Shown: piece after piece, positions 32,228 through 40,292 of the stretch
How positions within the stretch are numbered: the first letter of the stretch is position 1
How the letters are laid out: each line of letters begins with the position of its first letter
DNA from: Bacillota bacterium
Lineage (GTDB): Bacteria > Bacillota_I > Bacilli_A > RF39 > UBA660
Reading direction: 5' to 3'
Length of the DNA: 61,909 nt
Assembly: GCA_015059195.1 (NCBI GenBank)
Contig: SVAW01000005.1
Location: 1 to 61,909 of the forward strand
The notes under the pieces: generated by a model
What the model saw: only the letters and a program-made list of their open reading frames with translations
Told to the model about the DNA's origin: nothing
The model's database searches: none
Translations under genes and position numbers: made by a program

Positions 32228-33975
32228 ATTTTCCAACAATCTAAAACATTACAGTTCCCGCTAAGCGGTGCAGGATTTGGCATTTCAAAATGAACTATTA
32301 TAGGCACTTTAAACGCATTACCAAACGCCACACATGTACCAGACTGCAAGCTTTTTTGTTTTTCTATAACTCCAGCATTAATGTTTGGAAGCATCTGTTT
32401 CATATAATCAATATCAACAGGATGAGTCAATTTAAAAATTAAGAAATTTGAAACCTGTGATATAACAGTTTCAGCAAGCTCTACTGGCCTTTGGGAGATT
32501 AAATGTAAAATTATTCCGTGTTTTCTCCCCTCTTTAGCTACTCTTTCGAATATATTAAACCCCAATAAATATTGATCGTTATCTTTTTGAACATAGCGGT
32601 GTGCTTCCTCTAAAACTATATTGAATGGTATCTGAACCTGATTTGATACTGACTTAGAATAGTCAAACAATAATCTAACAAAAAATTTAGTAATTGCTCT
32701 AGCAAACCAATCATCTACGTCTTCAAAATTAAAATTAACAATTTGCGCTTTACCATTATTTTCACAAGACATTAATGTAGCGATATATTGCTTATTATCA
32801 ATATACTCGTCATATCTAAAAAATTCAGCATACTCTCCCATTAATAATGAATGAAAACGAACCTTTAAGGTTATCGCATCGCTATATATTTTATCGTTGT
32901 GTAAAATCCCTTCTGAAATTAATGCAAAATTTAACGCCTTTTCTAAGTCCTTTAAAGTATAAAAATAATTTTTTTCTAATTCTAAACTATCATAATCATC
33001 ATTAACAAAACCTGACAAATACTCCATTAATAAATTGCTTTCTGAAAATTGTCCGTTATTATCAATAGAAAAGCAATCACGTAACTTTCTTGTATATCCA
33101 ATTCCTTGTACAGGAGAATCTAAACTAAATTGCGGAGTTGAACATGATGACATAATGGAAAAAGCTTCATTTCGTTTACTTGCGGCAGTCTGATTTGTAT
33201 ACAAAATATCAATAATAGCTTTCGCAATTAAATGATTCTTATATCCTAAAGATTTTTCATTATCAGATGCAAAGATTTTTACCAATCTTAACATTTTCTC
33301 AATTATCGATAATTGAGAATGTTCGGTCGCAGATAATAACAATGCTAAATCATTTACCTCAAATAACCATATAGGTATGCGCAGTTTATTAGAATTATCA
33401 CTTTTTCCAGTAGTGTAATACTTAAAATGATAATTTGAATTTATTTTATCAATACTTTTAAATGCATTGTGATACTCTCCATAAGCATCAAAAATTAAAA
33501 AATTTGCTTTATATGGTAAAATGCTAGGATTACTAAAAAGATTTTGCAACATACGTGCTACCCCACACGATTTTCCACTACCACTATTACCAAATATAGC
33601 TAAATGATTACTAAAGAATTTGTTAACATCAACATATACCGGATAATCATTATATAAGGGGCTTGATCCTAATAAAAAACTATAAGCATTATTTTTACCA
33701 GTAATAACAGATAATTCTTCATTACTTATAATTCTAATTGTCGCATTTAATGTGGGCTTTCTAATTACACCACTATAAAAAATATCACCAACATATTCAC
33801 CAAGTAAACCTATTTTCAATAAATCTCCATCTACGTCAACAATTTCTCCTAAAACTCTCTTATGATCATCTTCTAAAATAACATGGATATTTATTATATT
33901 AGTTACTACTTTCGTGCCATCTTGTAATTTTACATGAACTTCATTATCACTAACATAAACCATTTTACCAAGCAT
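32218..33975 (-). CDS. HerA-like (DUF87) ATPase, paralog 2
   Basis: This 585-residue protein parallels the HerA at 15.6-17.3 kb from end to end: the same opening (MLGKMVYV), Walker A GNSGSGKSCGVARML near residue 133, FLIFDAYGEYHNAF near 165, NIVLEEAHRYVQKD near 455 and LISQRPVELAETVISQ near 490. The two are clear paralogs. It lies 12 bp after ylxM, inside an otherwise standard SRP operon. It is probably a hexameric DNA-translocating ATPase, but no nuclease partner is present and the context gives no direct role. Confidence 0.86.
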   Translation of the reverse strand: MLGKMVYVSDNEVHVKLQDGTKVVTNIINIHVILEDDHKRVLGEIVDVDGDLLKIGLLGEYVGDIFYSGVIRKPTLNATIRIISNEELSVITGKNNAYSFLLGSSPLYNDYPVYVDVNKFFSNHLAIFGNSGSGKSCGVARMLQNLFSNPSILPYKANFLIFDAYGEYHNAFKSIDKINSNYHFKYYTTGKSDNSNKLRIPIWLFEVNDLALLLSATEHSQLSIIEKMLRLVKIFASDNEKSLGYKNHLIAKAIIDILYTNQTAASKRNEAFSIMSSCSTPQFSLDSPVQGIGYTRKLRDCFSIDNNGQFSESNLLMEYLSGFVNDDYDSLELEKNYFYTLKDLEKALNFALISEGILHNDKIYSDAITLKVRFHSLLMGEYAEFFRYDEYIDNKQYIATLMSCENNGKAQIVNFNFEDVDDWFARAITKFFVRLLFDYSKSVSNQVQIPFNIVLEEAHRYVQKDNDQYLLGFNIFERVAKEGRKHGIILHLISQRPVELAETVISQVSNFLIFKLTHPVDIDYMKQMLPNINAGVIEKQKSLQSGTCVAFGNAFKVPIIVHFEMPNPAPLSGNCNVLDCWKIKS

Positions 33976-33987
33976 ATAGCCTCACCC

Positions 33988-34281
33988 TTAAATCAATTTT
34001 TCTATTTGTTCTTTTATTCTTTCATCTTTTATCTGCTCTAATAATTTACTAATTTCAATGCTGTTTTGCAACAAATGTAACTTTTCTTCATAAAATTTTA
34101 ATTTATTTTCAGCTTCCTTGACCTGTTTAAATACTGCGTTTCTACTAACACAATAATTTTCTGCAATCTCTGATAAACTGAAATTTTCAATATAATAATC
34201 TGAAAAATATTCTCTTTGTTTGTCTGTTAACAATTCAGCATAATAATCAAAAAGCTGAGTTATATAAATATTTTCCTCCAT
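33988..34281 (-). CDS. ylxM: YlxM family DNA-binding protein
   Basis: This 97-residue protein has a sigma-70 region 4-like helix-turn-helix (LTDKQREYFSDYYIENFSLS, then EIAENYCVSRNAVFKQV). It is the UPF0122/YlxM family that regularly accompanies ffh and ftsY in Firmicutes and is associated with SRP function. It keeps its place between ftsY and ffh, though a membrane protein and a HerA gene have come between them. Confidence 0.92.
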   Translation of the reverse strand: MEENIYITQLFDYYAELLTDKQREYFSDYYIENFSLSEIAENYCVSRNAVFKQVKEAENKLKFYEEKLHLLQNSIEISKLLEQIKDERIKEQIEKLI

Positions 34282-34293
34282 AAATCCACCGTA

Positions 34294-34593
34294 TTACATT
34301 CCTAATAATATTTCTAAAGCTGCCCAAAAAGCAAGAATTGCTCCTAATACATAAGGTATTGTAAATAAAGTACGTTTATAAACTTTTAAATTATTAAAAG
34401 CCATTACGGAAAGTGACATACCCAATAATATTTCAAATAAGACTTTTAATTCTGTTTGGAATATAGTTGCTATTCCAAACACTAAAGTAAATAGTACAAG
34501 TATTGCTTGTGCTAACAATCCTATTTGATTAACATAAAATTCCCTCATTAATAAATCATTTTTATTCTTGTGTACTTTCTTTTTAGTTGCCAT
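34294..34593 (-). CDS. small membrane protein in the SRP operon
   Basis: The 99-residue protein has a basic cytoplasmic N-terminus (MATKKKVHKNKND) and three hydrophobic helices (AQAILVLFTLVFGIATIF, LFEILLGMSLSVMAF, IPYVLGAILAFWAALEILL). No family is recognised. It overlaps the end of ftsY by 11 bp and ends 12 bp before ylxM, so it is translated together with them. A role in membrane targeting is a guess from position only. Confidence 0.8.
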   Translation of the reverse strand: MATKKKVHKNKNDLLMREFYVNQIGLLAQAILVLFTLVFGIATIFQTELKVLFEILLGMSLSVMAFNNLKVYKRTLFTIPYVLGAILAFWAALEILLGM

Positions 34594-35578
34594 TTTCTAA
34601 ATCCTCCATATCTTTAAATAATCCATAAATATATTTTTCTATATCAAATACTCTTAAATCTTCCTTTTGTTCACCTAAGCCTACAAACTTAACTGGAATA
34701 TCAACACTTTCCTTTATCGCAAGAACTATTCCACCCTTGGCAGTACCATCTAGCTTTGTCAGTACAATTCCTGTTATATTTGTAATATCTTTAAAACTTT
34801 TTGCCTGACTAATGCCATTTTGTCCAGTAGTCGCATCGATAACTAATAAAGTTTCATGTGGAGCATCAGGCATAACCTTCCCAATAACCTTATTTATTTT
34901 TTCTAACTCATTCATTAAATTAATTTTATTCTGAAGCCTTCCAGCAGTATCAATGAGTACATAATCATAATGTTCATTTTTAGCTTTTTCTATACCATCG
35001 TAAACCACACTAGCAGGATCTTTCTCTAGCTTAGAAACAACCTCACAATCTACTCTATCTCCCCATTCTTTTAATTGTTCGATTGCTCCTGCTCTAAAAG
35101 TATCACCAGCGACAAGTAACACTTTATTGCCTTCATTCTTTAATTTATTTGCAATCTTACCAATAGTAGTAGTTTTGCCCACCCCATTTACTCCAACAAA
35201 TAAAACAACTGTTGGGCCATCTTTAGATTTATTAATTTTATTAACTATAACACTATTATTAACATAAATAATAAACATTTCATCTACAATAACTTCCATC
35301 AAATCTTTTGTGTCTTCAATTTTTTCTTTTTTTACTCTGGTTTTAAGTCTATCGATGAAATCCATAACTGTATTAACTCCAATATCAGCCATTATCAAGA
35401 TTTCTTCTAATTCATCAAAATAAATATCATTGACCTTTGTATATTTATGATTTAATATGCTTAATTTAGATACGAATTGCTCACGTGTTTTCTCTAAACC
35501 ATTAGCGTATAAATCCAACTCTTTTTTTTCAGACTTGTTATTACTAAAAATACTTTTAAACTTATCAAATAAACCCAT
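34583..35578 (-). CDS. ftsY: signal recognition particle receptor FtsY
   Basis: FtsY is the SRP receptor GTPase. The short acidic/basic A region (residues 1-30) is followed by the N domain and G domain with GVNGVGKTTTIGKIA near residue 131, VAGDTFRAGA near 155, DTAGRLQ near 212 and TKLDGTAKGG near 273. Its 331 residues match compact Gram-positive FtsY. It overlaps the following small membrane protein gene by 11 bp and heads the SRP gene run. Confidence 0.96.
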   Translation of the reverse strand: MGLFDKFKSIFSNNKSEKKELDLYANGLEKTREQFVSKLSILNHKYTKVNDIYFDELEEILIMADIGVNTVMDFIDRLKTRVKKEKIEDTKDLMEVIVDEMFIIYVNNSVIVNKINKSKDGPTVVLFVGVNGVGKTTTIGKIANKLKNEGNKVLLVAGDTFRAGAIEQLKEWGDRVDCEVVSKLEKDPASVVYDGIEKAKNEHYDYVLIDTAGRLQNKINLMNELEKINKVIGKVMPDAPHETLLVIDATTGQNGISQAKSFKDITNITGIVLTKLDGTAKGGIVLAIKESVDIPVKFVGLGEQKEDLRVFDIEKYIYGLFKDMEDLENGN

Positions 35579-35626
35579 ATGTCACATCCTTTGTAGTATC
35601 TATAAATATTTTACTATAAATACAGA

Positions 35627-35660
35627 AAAAACTCTAGTTAATTCTAGAGTTTTATAAAGT
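35627..35660 (-). terminator. terminator after the 214-aa membrane-hairpin protein gene
   Basis: AAAACTCTAG and CTAGAGTTTT pair around AATTAA and continue into TTCTG on the minus strand. Confidence 0.8.
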
Positions 35661-36296
35661 TTTCACTTTTTGGCGACCTTTTTCAATTTCATGGTAACGT
35701 TCAACTTTAGTAACAATTGTTTCTAAACTTCTCATAGATGTGTTATCTAACTGTCTAATACCTGTCATTTTAGTAGATTTAGTTGATTTAGGCTCTGCAA
35801 TTTCTTGTTCTGTTGCTAATATTTTTTTATAATCATCTAATTTGTCTGCAACTTTTCTGAAGAAAAATTCATATTTTTTATAATCTTGTTTTTTAACATG
35901 CCCTACTACTGCAGCTGTTCCACATGAAATAGCTGTAACTCCTAAAGCTACTGCTACTAATGGAGATGCTACAAATGCAGCTGCTCCACCAGATAGAACT
36001 GCCATTCCAGCAAATAACGCATGAATATTGCTATTCAAAAATATCTTTTTAGAACCCTTAGCTACATATTTTTTCCCTTGTGCTAACATAATGTCTTCAA
36101 TTTGTCTTAATGTCACTAAACTAAAATCAAAGATATCTTGAGTTCCATCTAAATAATTGACAACAATAATTCTTTTATTTTTTTGTTCTTGTTGTTCTTT
36201 TGAATTTTCCCCTTGTTCAACTTCCTCAACCATTTTGACTACATCTACTGATTTAATTGTTCTTTCCTTACTAATACCATCAATACTATATTTCAT
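35652..36296 (-). CDS. hypothetical membrane-hairpin protein, 214 aa
   Basis: The family is not recognised. Residues ~35-85 look like a small beta domain (RIIVVNYLDGTQDIFDF). A hairpin of two hydrophobic Ala/Gly-rich helices (residues ~95-135, LFAGMAVLSGGAAAFVASPL and VAVALGVTAISCGTAAVVG) and a Lys-rich helical tail follow. No signal peptide; both ends probably face the cytoplasm. The start at 36296 has GGGGGAAGG upstream; a longer start would overlap that RBS. The promoter is divergent from the RNase J promoter. Confidence 0.72.
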   Translation of the reverse strand: MKYSIDGISKERTIKSVDVVKMVEEVEQGENSKEQQEQKNKRIIVVNYLDGTQDIFDFSLVTLRQIEDIMLAQGKKYVAKGSKKIFLNSNIHALFAGMAVLSGGAAAFVASPLVAVALGVTAISCGTAAVVGHVKKQDYKKYEFFFRKVADKLDDYKKILATEQEIAEPKSTKSTKMTGIRQLDNTSMRSLETIVTKVERYHEIEKGRQKVKTL

Positions 36297-36324
36297 TTTA
36301 CCTTCCCCCTTCATTGGTACAGGT

Positions 36325-36353
36325 ATAATACATCTTTTTTTTTATTTTGTCAA
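36325..36353 (-). promoter_or_regulatory. promoter of the 214-aa protein gene
   Basis: TTGACA (36353-36348), 17-bp spacer, TATTAT (36330-36325). Confidence 0.8.
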
Positions 36354-36366
36354 ATCGACGAAATAG

Positions 36367-36395
36367 TAGACAAAAACAATAAAAAAAGGTATAAT
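36367..36395 (+). promoter_or_regulatory. RNase J promoter
   Basis: TAGACA (36367-36372), 17-bp spacer, TATAAT (36390-36395). AAAGGAG lies before the ATG at 36438. Confidence 0.8.
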
Positions 36396-36437
36396 TATTA
36401 AGTCAAAATTTATTAATCTAAAAAGAAAGGAGAAATT

Positions 36438-38126
36438 ATGAAATTTTTTGATGATATAGACACTAAAGTATTTGCTTTAGGTGGTCTAGGAGAAGTCGGG
36501 AAAAATATGTATTGTGTTATAACCGGTAATGAAATTATTATAACTGATGCCGGCATCACTTTCCCAGAAGGAGATTTGTTAGGTGTAGACTATGTAATCC
36601 CAGACTTTACTTTTTTAAAGAAAAACGAAAACAAAATTAAAGCTTTATTTATTACGCACGGACATGAAGACCATATTGGTGGCATTCCCTTTTTATTACA
36701 AACAGTAAATGTTCCAGTAATATATGCGCCAAATCAAGCAGTCGGATTAATTAAAAGAAAATTAGAAGATCGTAATATTAGATATGATAACTTAAAAGTT
36801 TATACTGAAGATACTAAAGTTAAATTTAAAACTATGGAAGTAGAGTTTTTTAGAACAACTCACTCTATTCCTGATTCACATGGTATATGTATTCATACAC
36901 CAAATGGAACAATAGTTACTACTGGAGATTTTAAATTTGATTTTACTCCGATTGGGCCTATGGCTAATTTACACAAAATGGCTTCTATCGGTTCTAAAGG
37001 AGTAACTCTACTTTTAAGTGATAGTACCAATGCATTAAATTCTGGAATCAGCGCAAGTGAATCTAAAGTCGATGAAGCTCTATCAGAAATATTTACTCGC
37101 CATCACGGAAGAATTATCATCGCGACATTCGCTTCAAATATCTATAGACTTAAACATATTGTAGATACTTGCAAAAGAAATGATCGTAAAATCGCAATAT
37201 TTGGTCGTAGTATGGAAAACAATATTGAAATATCTATCCAAGGTGGATACATAAAAAATAAAGAAATATTTATTACACCAGAGGAAGCAAATCATCTTTC
37301 TCCAAACAAAGTATGCCTACTTTGTACAGGAAGCCAAGGCGAGCCTCTAGCAGCATTAAGTAGAATTGCTAATGGTTCTCATAAACAAATTAAAATTCAA
37401 CCAAATGATTTAGTAGTATTTTCATCATCTGCAATTCCAGGAAATGCATTAAGTATTTCTAAAACAATTAATAAATTATACTTACAGGGAGTTAAAGTTT
37501 ATACAAATACATCCTTAAGTGATATTCACACTAGTGGACATGGTAGTGAAGAAGAATTAAAACTTATGCTACATCTTATTAAACCAAAATATTTTATGCC
37601 GTTCCACGGAGAATATAGAATGTTAAAAAAACACACTGATATTGCCGTAGATTGCGGAATTCCACGCGAAAATACGTTTGTCATGAAAAATGGAGATGTA
37701 CTTTCTATCAAAAAAGGAAAAATTACAAAGGGAACTCCAATTCAAGCAGAAGACATATACGTTGATGGGAATCGCATTGGTGAAGTAAGTAATGCAGTTA
37801 TGAAAGATCGTAAAATAATGTCTAGTGATGGTATTGTAGTAGTTATTGCGAATATCGACACTAATGAACATCAACTTTTAGGAAATCCAAACATCACCAC
37901 ACGCGGTTTTGTACTTGTAAATGACAATATTGAACTATTAAAAGAGTTAGAAGAAATAAGTAAAGAAGCAATAAATTCAAAAATTAAAAATCATATAAAT
38001 TATAATGAAATCAAATCAGAAATTATAAGTAATCTTTCTGCTAGCATATTAGAAAAAACAGGAAGAAAGCCAATTATATTACCAGTTATAATGGACATTA
38101 AAAAAAATGTTAAGATCAATTCTTAA
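36438..38126 (+). CDS. rnj: ribonuclease J
   Basis: RNase J is the 5'-3' exonuclease and endonuclease that drives mRNA decay and rRNA maturation in Firmicutes. The metallo-beta-lactamase core has GGLGEVGKN near residue 10, the zinc motif THGHEDHIGG near 72 and TGDFKFD near 160. The beta-CASP domain (FASNIYRL, CTGSQGEPLAAL) and the later SGHGSEEELKLML / PFHGEYRML motifs follow. Its 562 residues match J1/J2. Which paralog it represents cannot be decided alone. It is monocistronic with its own promoter and terminator. Confidence 0.95.
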   Translation: MKFFDDIDTKVFALGGLGEVGKNMYCVITGNEIIITDAGITFPEGDLLGVDYVIPDFTFLKKNENKIKALFITHGHEDHIGGIPFLLQTVNVPVIYAPNQAVGLIKRKLEDRNIRYDNLKVYTEDTKVKFKTMEVEFFRTTHSIPDSHGICIHTPNGTIVTTGDFKFDFTPIGPMANLHKMASIGSKGVTLLLSDSTNALNSGISASESKVDEALSEIFTRHHGRIIIATFASNIYRLKHIVDTCKRNDRKIAIFGRSMENNIEISIQGGYIKNKEIFITPEEANHLSPNKVCLLCTGSQGEPLAALSRIANGSHKQIKIQPNDLVVFSSSAIPGNALSISKTINKLYLQGVKVYTNTSLSDIHTSGHGSEEELKLMLHLIKPKYFMPFHGEYRMLKKHTDIAVDCGIPRENTFVMKNGDVLSIKKGKITKGTPIQAEDIYVDGNRIGEVSNAVMKDRKIMSSDGIVVVIANIDTNEHQLLGNPNITTRGFVLVNDNIELLKELEEISKEAINSKIKNHINYNEIKSEIISNLSASILEKTGRKPIILPVIMDIKKNVKINS

Positions 38127-38136
38127 CATTTTTTAA
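38105..38136 (+). terminator. RNase J terminator
   Basis: AATGTTAAGA and TCTTAACATT pair around a short loop overlapping the stop codon, followed by TTTTAATC. Confidence 0.8.
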
Positions 38137-38155
38137 TCATGTTAAATTTTAACTT

Positions 38156-39100
38156 TTAAAGAGAAAGCATTACTACTGGTCGAACGCCATAATAAATTTC
38201 TACTCCATCACCAGATATATATTCTGTATGTTCAACATACCATGCGCCACTAGGCTCATCATAATCCGGTGTTGATGTCCAATATCCGTTAACTGAATCT
38301 CCCCATGCTGGATTATCCCAACTCCATAACCATTCCTGACCTAATATTGGACCATCTACATAGGCATCGGCCTCTTTTCCATCTGCTACCATGATTTGTT
38401 CTGCACTTGGTATCCCTATTTGACTTCTATCTAATTTTGTCCATGCTAATGCTATTTCATCTACCTTAGGTTTTAATCCATCTGCTTGGCATAATAAACT
38501 ATTATCAGGATAATCGCCATCTTGATCACAATAAGGTTGTGTCGTCGTATCATAGTTCCCTTCTAATATTAATGTTACTGGTTTACTACTTGTTCCTGGT
38601 TCCAACACATAAAATGTTCTATCTCCATCCCCTACATTACATATATATTCTGAGCCAATTGTATTTTCTGCACCAGGTAGTGACTGATAATCACATACAT
38701 CTGATAGTTTTGCTAATTCTTTCGCTTCAGCTTTTCCATCCTCATATACTACTGTGTAGTCTCCTACTTTGATTGAAGCATTTTCCTTAACTACTTGTCC
38801 ATCTTTAATTGTAATTGTTCCTCCACTGGGTTTTGTTCCATTCAACTCAACATCACCAAAACTTAAGTTCCCATCTGTGCCTATTGTGTATGTCCCATCT
38901 TCTACTGGTTCTCCATCTAATCTCTTTGTTGCGATTAATGTTTCTACTGCTTTTACGTAGTTATCTGCACTTCTTTCTGCTGCTCCTTTTTGTGCATTAC
39001 TAATTACATTCATTACTATTGGTGTTGCGATTAACGCTATTATTGCTAGTACTACTATTACCGCTAGTAATTCAATTAGTGTAAATCCTTTTTTCTTCAT
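38156..39100 (-). CDS. type IV prepilin-like surface protein, copy 2
   Basis: The first ~70 residues (MKKKGFTLIELLAVIVV signal, hydrophobic helix, AAERSADNYVKAVETLIATK stalk) match copies 1 and 3 nearly residue for residue. The C-terminal ~180 residues keep the same framework (FYVLEPGTSSKP, LDRSQIGIPSAEQI, GYWTSTPDYDE, YGVRPVVMLSL) but differ strongly between. The 314-residue product is expected to be cleaved by prepilin peptidase at G/F and assembled or displayed on the surface. GGAGG lies 8 nt before the ATG. Of the copies seen here, only this one has a G-tract length (G11) that keeps the leader ORF open into the terminator, so it is predicted ON. Confidence 0.88.
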   Translation of the reverse strand: MKKKGFTLIELLAVIVVLAIIALIATPIVMNVISNAQKGAAERSADNYVKAVETLIATKRLDGEPVEDGTYTIGTDGNLSFGDVELNGTKPSGGTITIKDGQVVKENASIKVGDYTVVYEDGKAEAKELAKLSDVCDYQSLPGAENTIGSEYICNVGDGDRTFYVLEPGTSSKPVTLILEGNYDTTTQPYCDQDGDYPDNSLLCQADGLKPKVDEIALAWTKLDRSQIGIPSAEQIMVADGKEADAYVDGPILGQEWLWSWDNPAWGDSVNGYWTSTPDYDEPSGAWYVEHTEYISGDGVEIYYGVRPVVMLSL

Positions 39101-39200
39101 CTTTCTTTCCTCCTATTTTCATATTCAGTATATATTATTTTGTACATTTTAACTTCAAATTATACAAATAGTATATACCGCTTTACATTTTTTTAACAAG
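39101..39200 (-). other. insertion-like spacer unique to the copy 2 leader
   Basis: Copies 1 and 3 have only ~30 bp between leader terminator and pilin ATG. Copy 2 has about 70 bp more, very AT-rich, with TTGTTA-16-TATATA and a second TATATAC on the minus strand. These could be a weak promoter downstream of the attenuator, which would give some leader-independent transcription. The match is weak. Confidence 0.3.
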
Positions 39201-39205
39201 GCATA

Positions 39206-39261
39206 CAAAAAAACACGAAAACAAATTTTAGAACGATGGGTTTTCTAAAATTCTTTCGTGT
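39206..39261 (-). terminator. leader terminator before pilin-like gene 2
   Basis: ACACGAAA (39261-39254) pairs with TTTCGTGT (39220-39213), with an inner stem AATTTTAGAA / TTCTAAAATT, followed by T7 on the minus strand. The leader ORF's open-frame stop (39230-39228) lies in the second arm. Confidence 0.87.
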
Positions 39262-39356
39262 TTATTTATTTTGCTAGTTATAGTATGGTTACTTAAATAC
39301 CCCCCCCCCCAGGTGGTTATTTTTGTTAATTTGTTTTCTGTACTTACTCTAACCAT
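39228..39356 (-). CDS. leader ORF of pilin-like gene 2 (open frame, 42 aa)
   Basis: ATG at 39356 has GGGAG exactly 9 nt upstream, the same spacing as copy 1. The peptide starts MVRVSTENKLTKITT, reads W-G-G-G through T+G11, and continues YLSNHTITSKINKHERILEN before TAA at 39230-39228, inside the second arm of the terminator. With G10 or G9 it would stop within 14 nt after the tract. The ORF is too short for a conventional gene. Its meaning is regulatory: a ribosome on its 3' part would prevent the hairpin. Confidence 0.65.
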   Translation of the reverse strand: MVRVSTENKLTKITTWGGGYLSNHTITSKINKHERILENPSF

Positions 39357-39361
39357 ACTAT
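39280..39361 (-). repeat. 12-bp inverted repeat flanking the G tract, copy 2
   Basis: ATAGTATGGTTA (39361-39350) and TAACCATACTAT (39291-39280) are perfect complements. The first arm holds the leader ATG; the second lies just after the G tract. Confidence 0.8.
39300..39310 (-). repeat. homopolymer tract, G11 on the transcribed strand (copy 2)
   Basis: Eleven consecutive C on the plus strand. It is two longer than the tracts at copies 1 and 3, direct evidence that tract length differs among otherwise conserved leaders. Confidence 0.92.
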
Positions 39362-39382
39362 CTTACTCCCTTGTCTATTTTA

Positions 39383-39411
39383 ATTTTATTATGCCTTGTT
39401 CATTTTGTCAA
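39383..39411 (-). promoter_or_regulatory. promoter of pilin-like gene 2 leader
   Basis: TTGACA (39411-39406), 17-bp spacer, TAAAAT (39388-39383). The -35 and spacer lie within the last codons of miaA. Confidence 0.8.
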
Positions 39412-40285
39412 TATAATCAGTAATTTCTTTAATAGTATTATCAAAACTATTAAAATCTACATTAAACCATTGAACGTCCATTTGATTATTAAACCAAGTA
39501 TATTGCCTTTTCGCATATCTTCTACTATTCTGCTTTATTCTTCCTAGGCAAAATTCTAAAGTTTCTTTATTTTCAAAATAAGGGAATAGTTCTTTATACC
39601 CAATAGGTGTAAGAATAGCTTTAGTGCTAATATTTGAATCAAATATTTTTTTTGCTTCATCCAAAAGACCATTCTCCACCATAATATCTACTCGCAAATT
39701 AATTCGTTCATATAGTTTTTCTCTATCTGTTGTTAAACCTATATATATTGCATCGTATAACTCTTTATCTGTTTTTTCTTTGGTACTTAACGGTTCTTTG
39801 GTTTGCTCGTAATAATTAAGTGCTCGTACTACCCTTTTACGATTATTAACATGTATTTCTGTATTAGGATCAACTGTTAGTAGTTTGTTATATAACTCTT
39901 CATTAGTATAATTATCATAACTATTAATTATTGGTACTTCTTCTTCAAATTTATAATCATAAAGTAAAGCCTTGAGATATAATCCAGTCCCACCTACAAT
40001 GATTGGAGTTTTATTATTTTCTAATATTGTTTCTATACATTTTCTACCATCTTTTTGATAATCGTAAACAGTATAATTTTCAGTTACTTCTCTTATATCC
40101 AACAAATGGTGAGGGATATTTTGTTTTTCTTCTTCTGTTACTTTGGCAGTAGCTATATCTAAACCTTTAAATATTTGTGTACTATCAGCATTTATAACCT
40201 CACCATTATATTTTTTAGCAAGCTCTATGCTTAATTTAGTTTTCCCCACTGCAGTAGGTCCAACAATTACAATTATTCTATTCAT
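39389..40285 (-). CDS. miaA: tRNA dimethylallyltransferase MiaA
   Basis: MiaA adds a dimethylallyl group to A37 of tRNAs reading codons that start with U. The protein opens with the P-loop VGPTAVGKTKLS. It has NADSTQIFKGLDIATAK, PHHLLDI, GGTGLYLKALLYDY and the C-terminal YAKRQYTWFNNQ motifs. At 298 residues it is close to family size. It lies 7 bp after queA, giving a tRNA-modification pair, and its 3' end contains the pilin-2 promoter. Confidence 0.96.
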   Translation of the reverse strand: MNRIIVIVGPTAVGKTKLSIELAKKYNGEVINADSTQIFKGLDIATAKVTEEEKQNIPHHLLDIREVTENYTVYDYQKDGRKCIETILENNKTPIIVGGTGLYLKALLYDYKFEEEVPIINSYDNYTNEELYNKLLTVDPNTEIHVNNRKRVVRALNYYEQTKEPLSTKEKTDKELYDAIYIGLTTDREKLYERINLRVDIMVENGLLDEAKKIFDSNISTKAILTPIGYKELFPYFENKETLEFCLGRIKQNSRRYAKRQYTWFNNQMDVQWFNVDFNSFDNTIKEITDYIDKMNKA

Positions 40286-40292
40286 ACATCAC

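Noticed and set aside
39206..39411. Known riboswitch (cyclic di-GMP, preQ1, T-box) before the pilin genes
   Set aside because: Cyclic di-GMP riboswitches often control pilins, but I find neither the class I nor class II conserved cores, nor a T-box or preQ1 core. The leader ORF and tract explain the architecture better.
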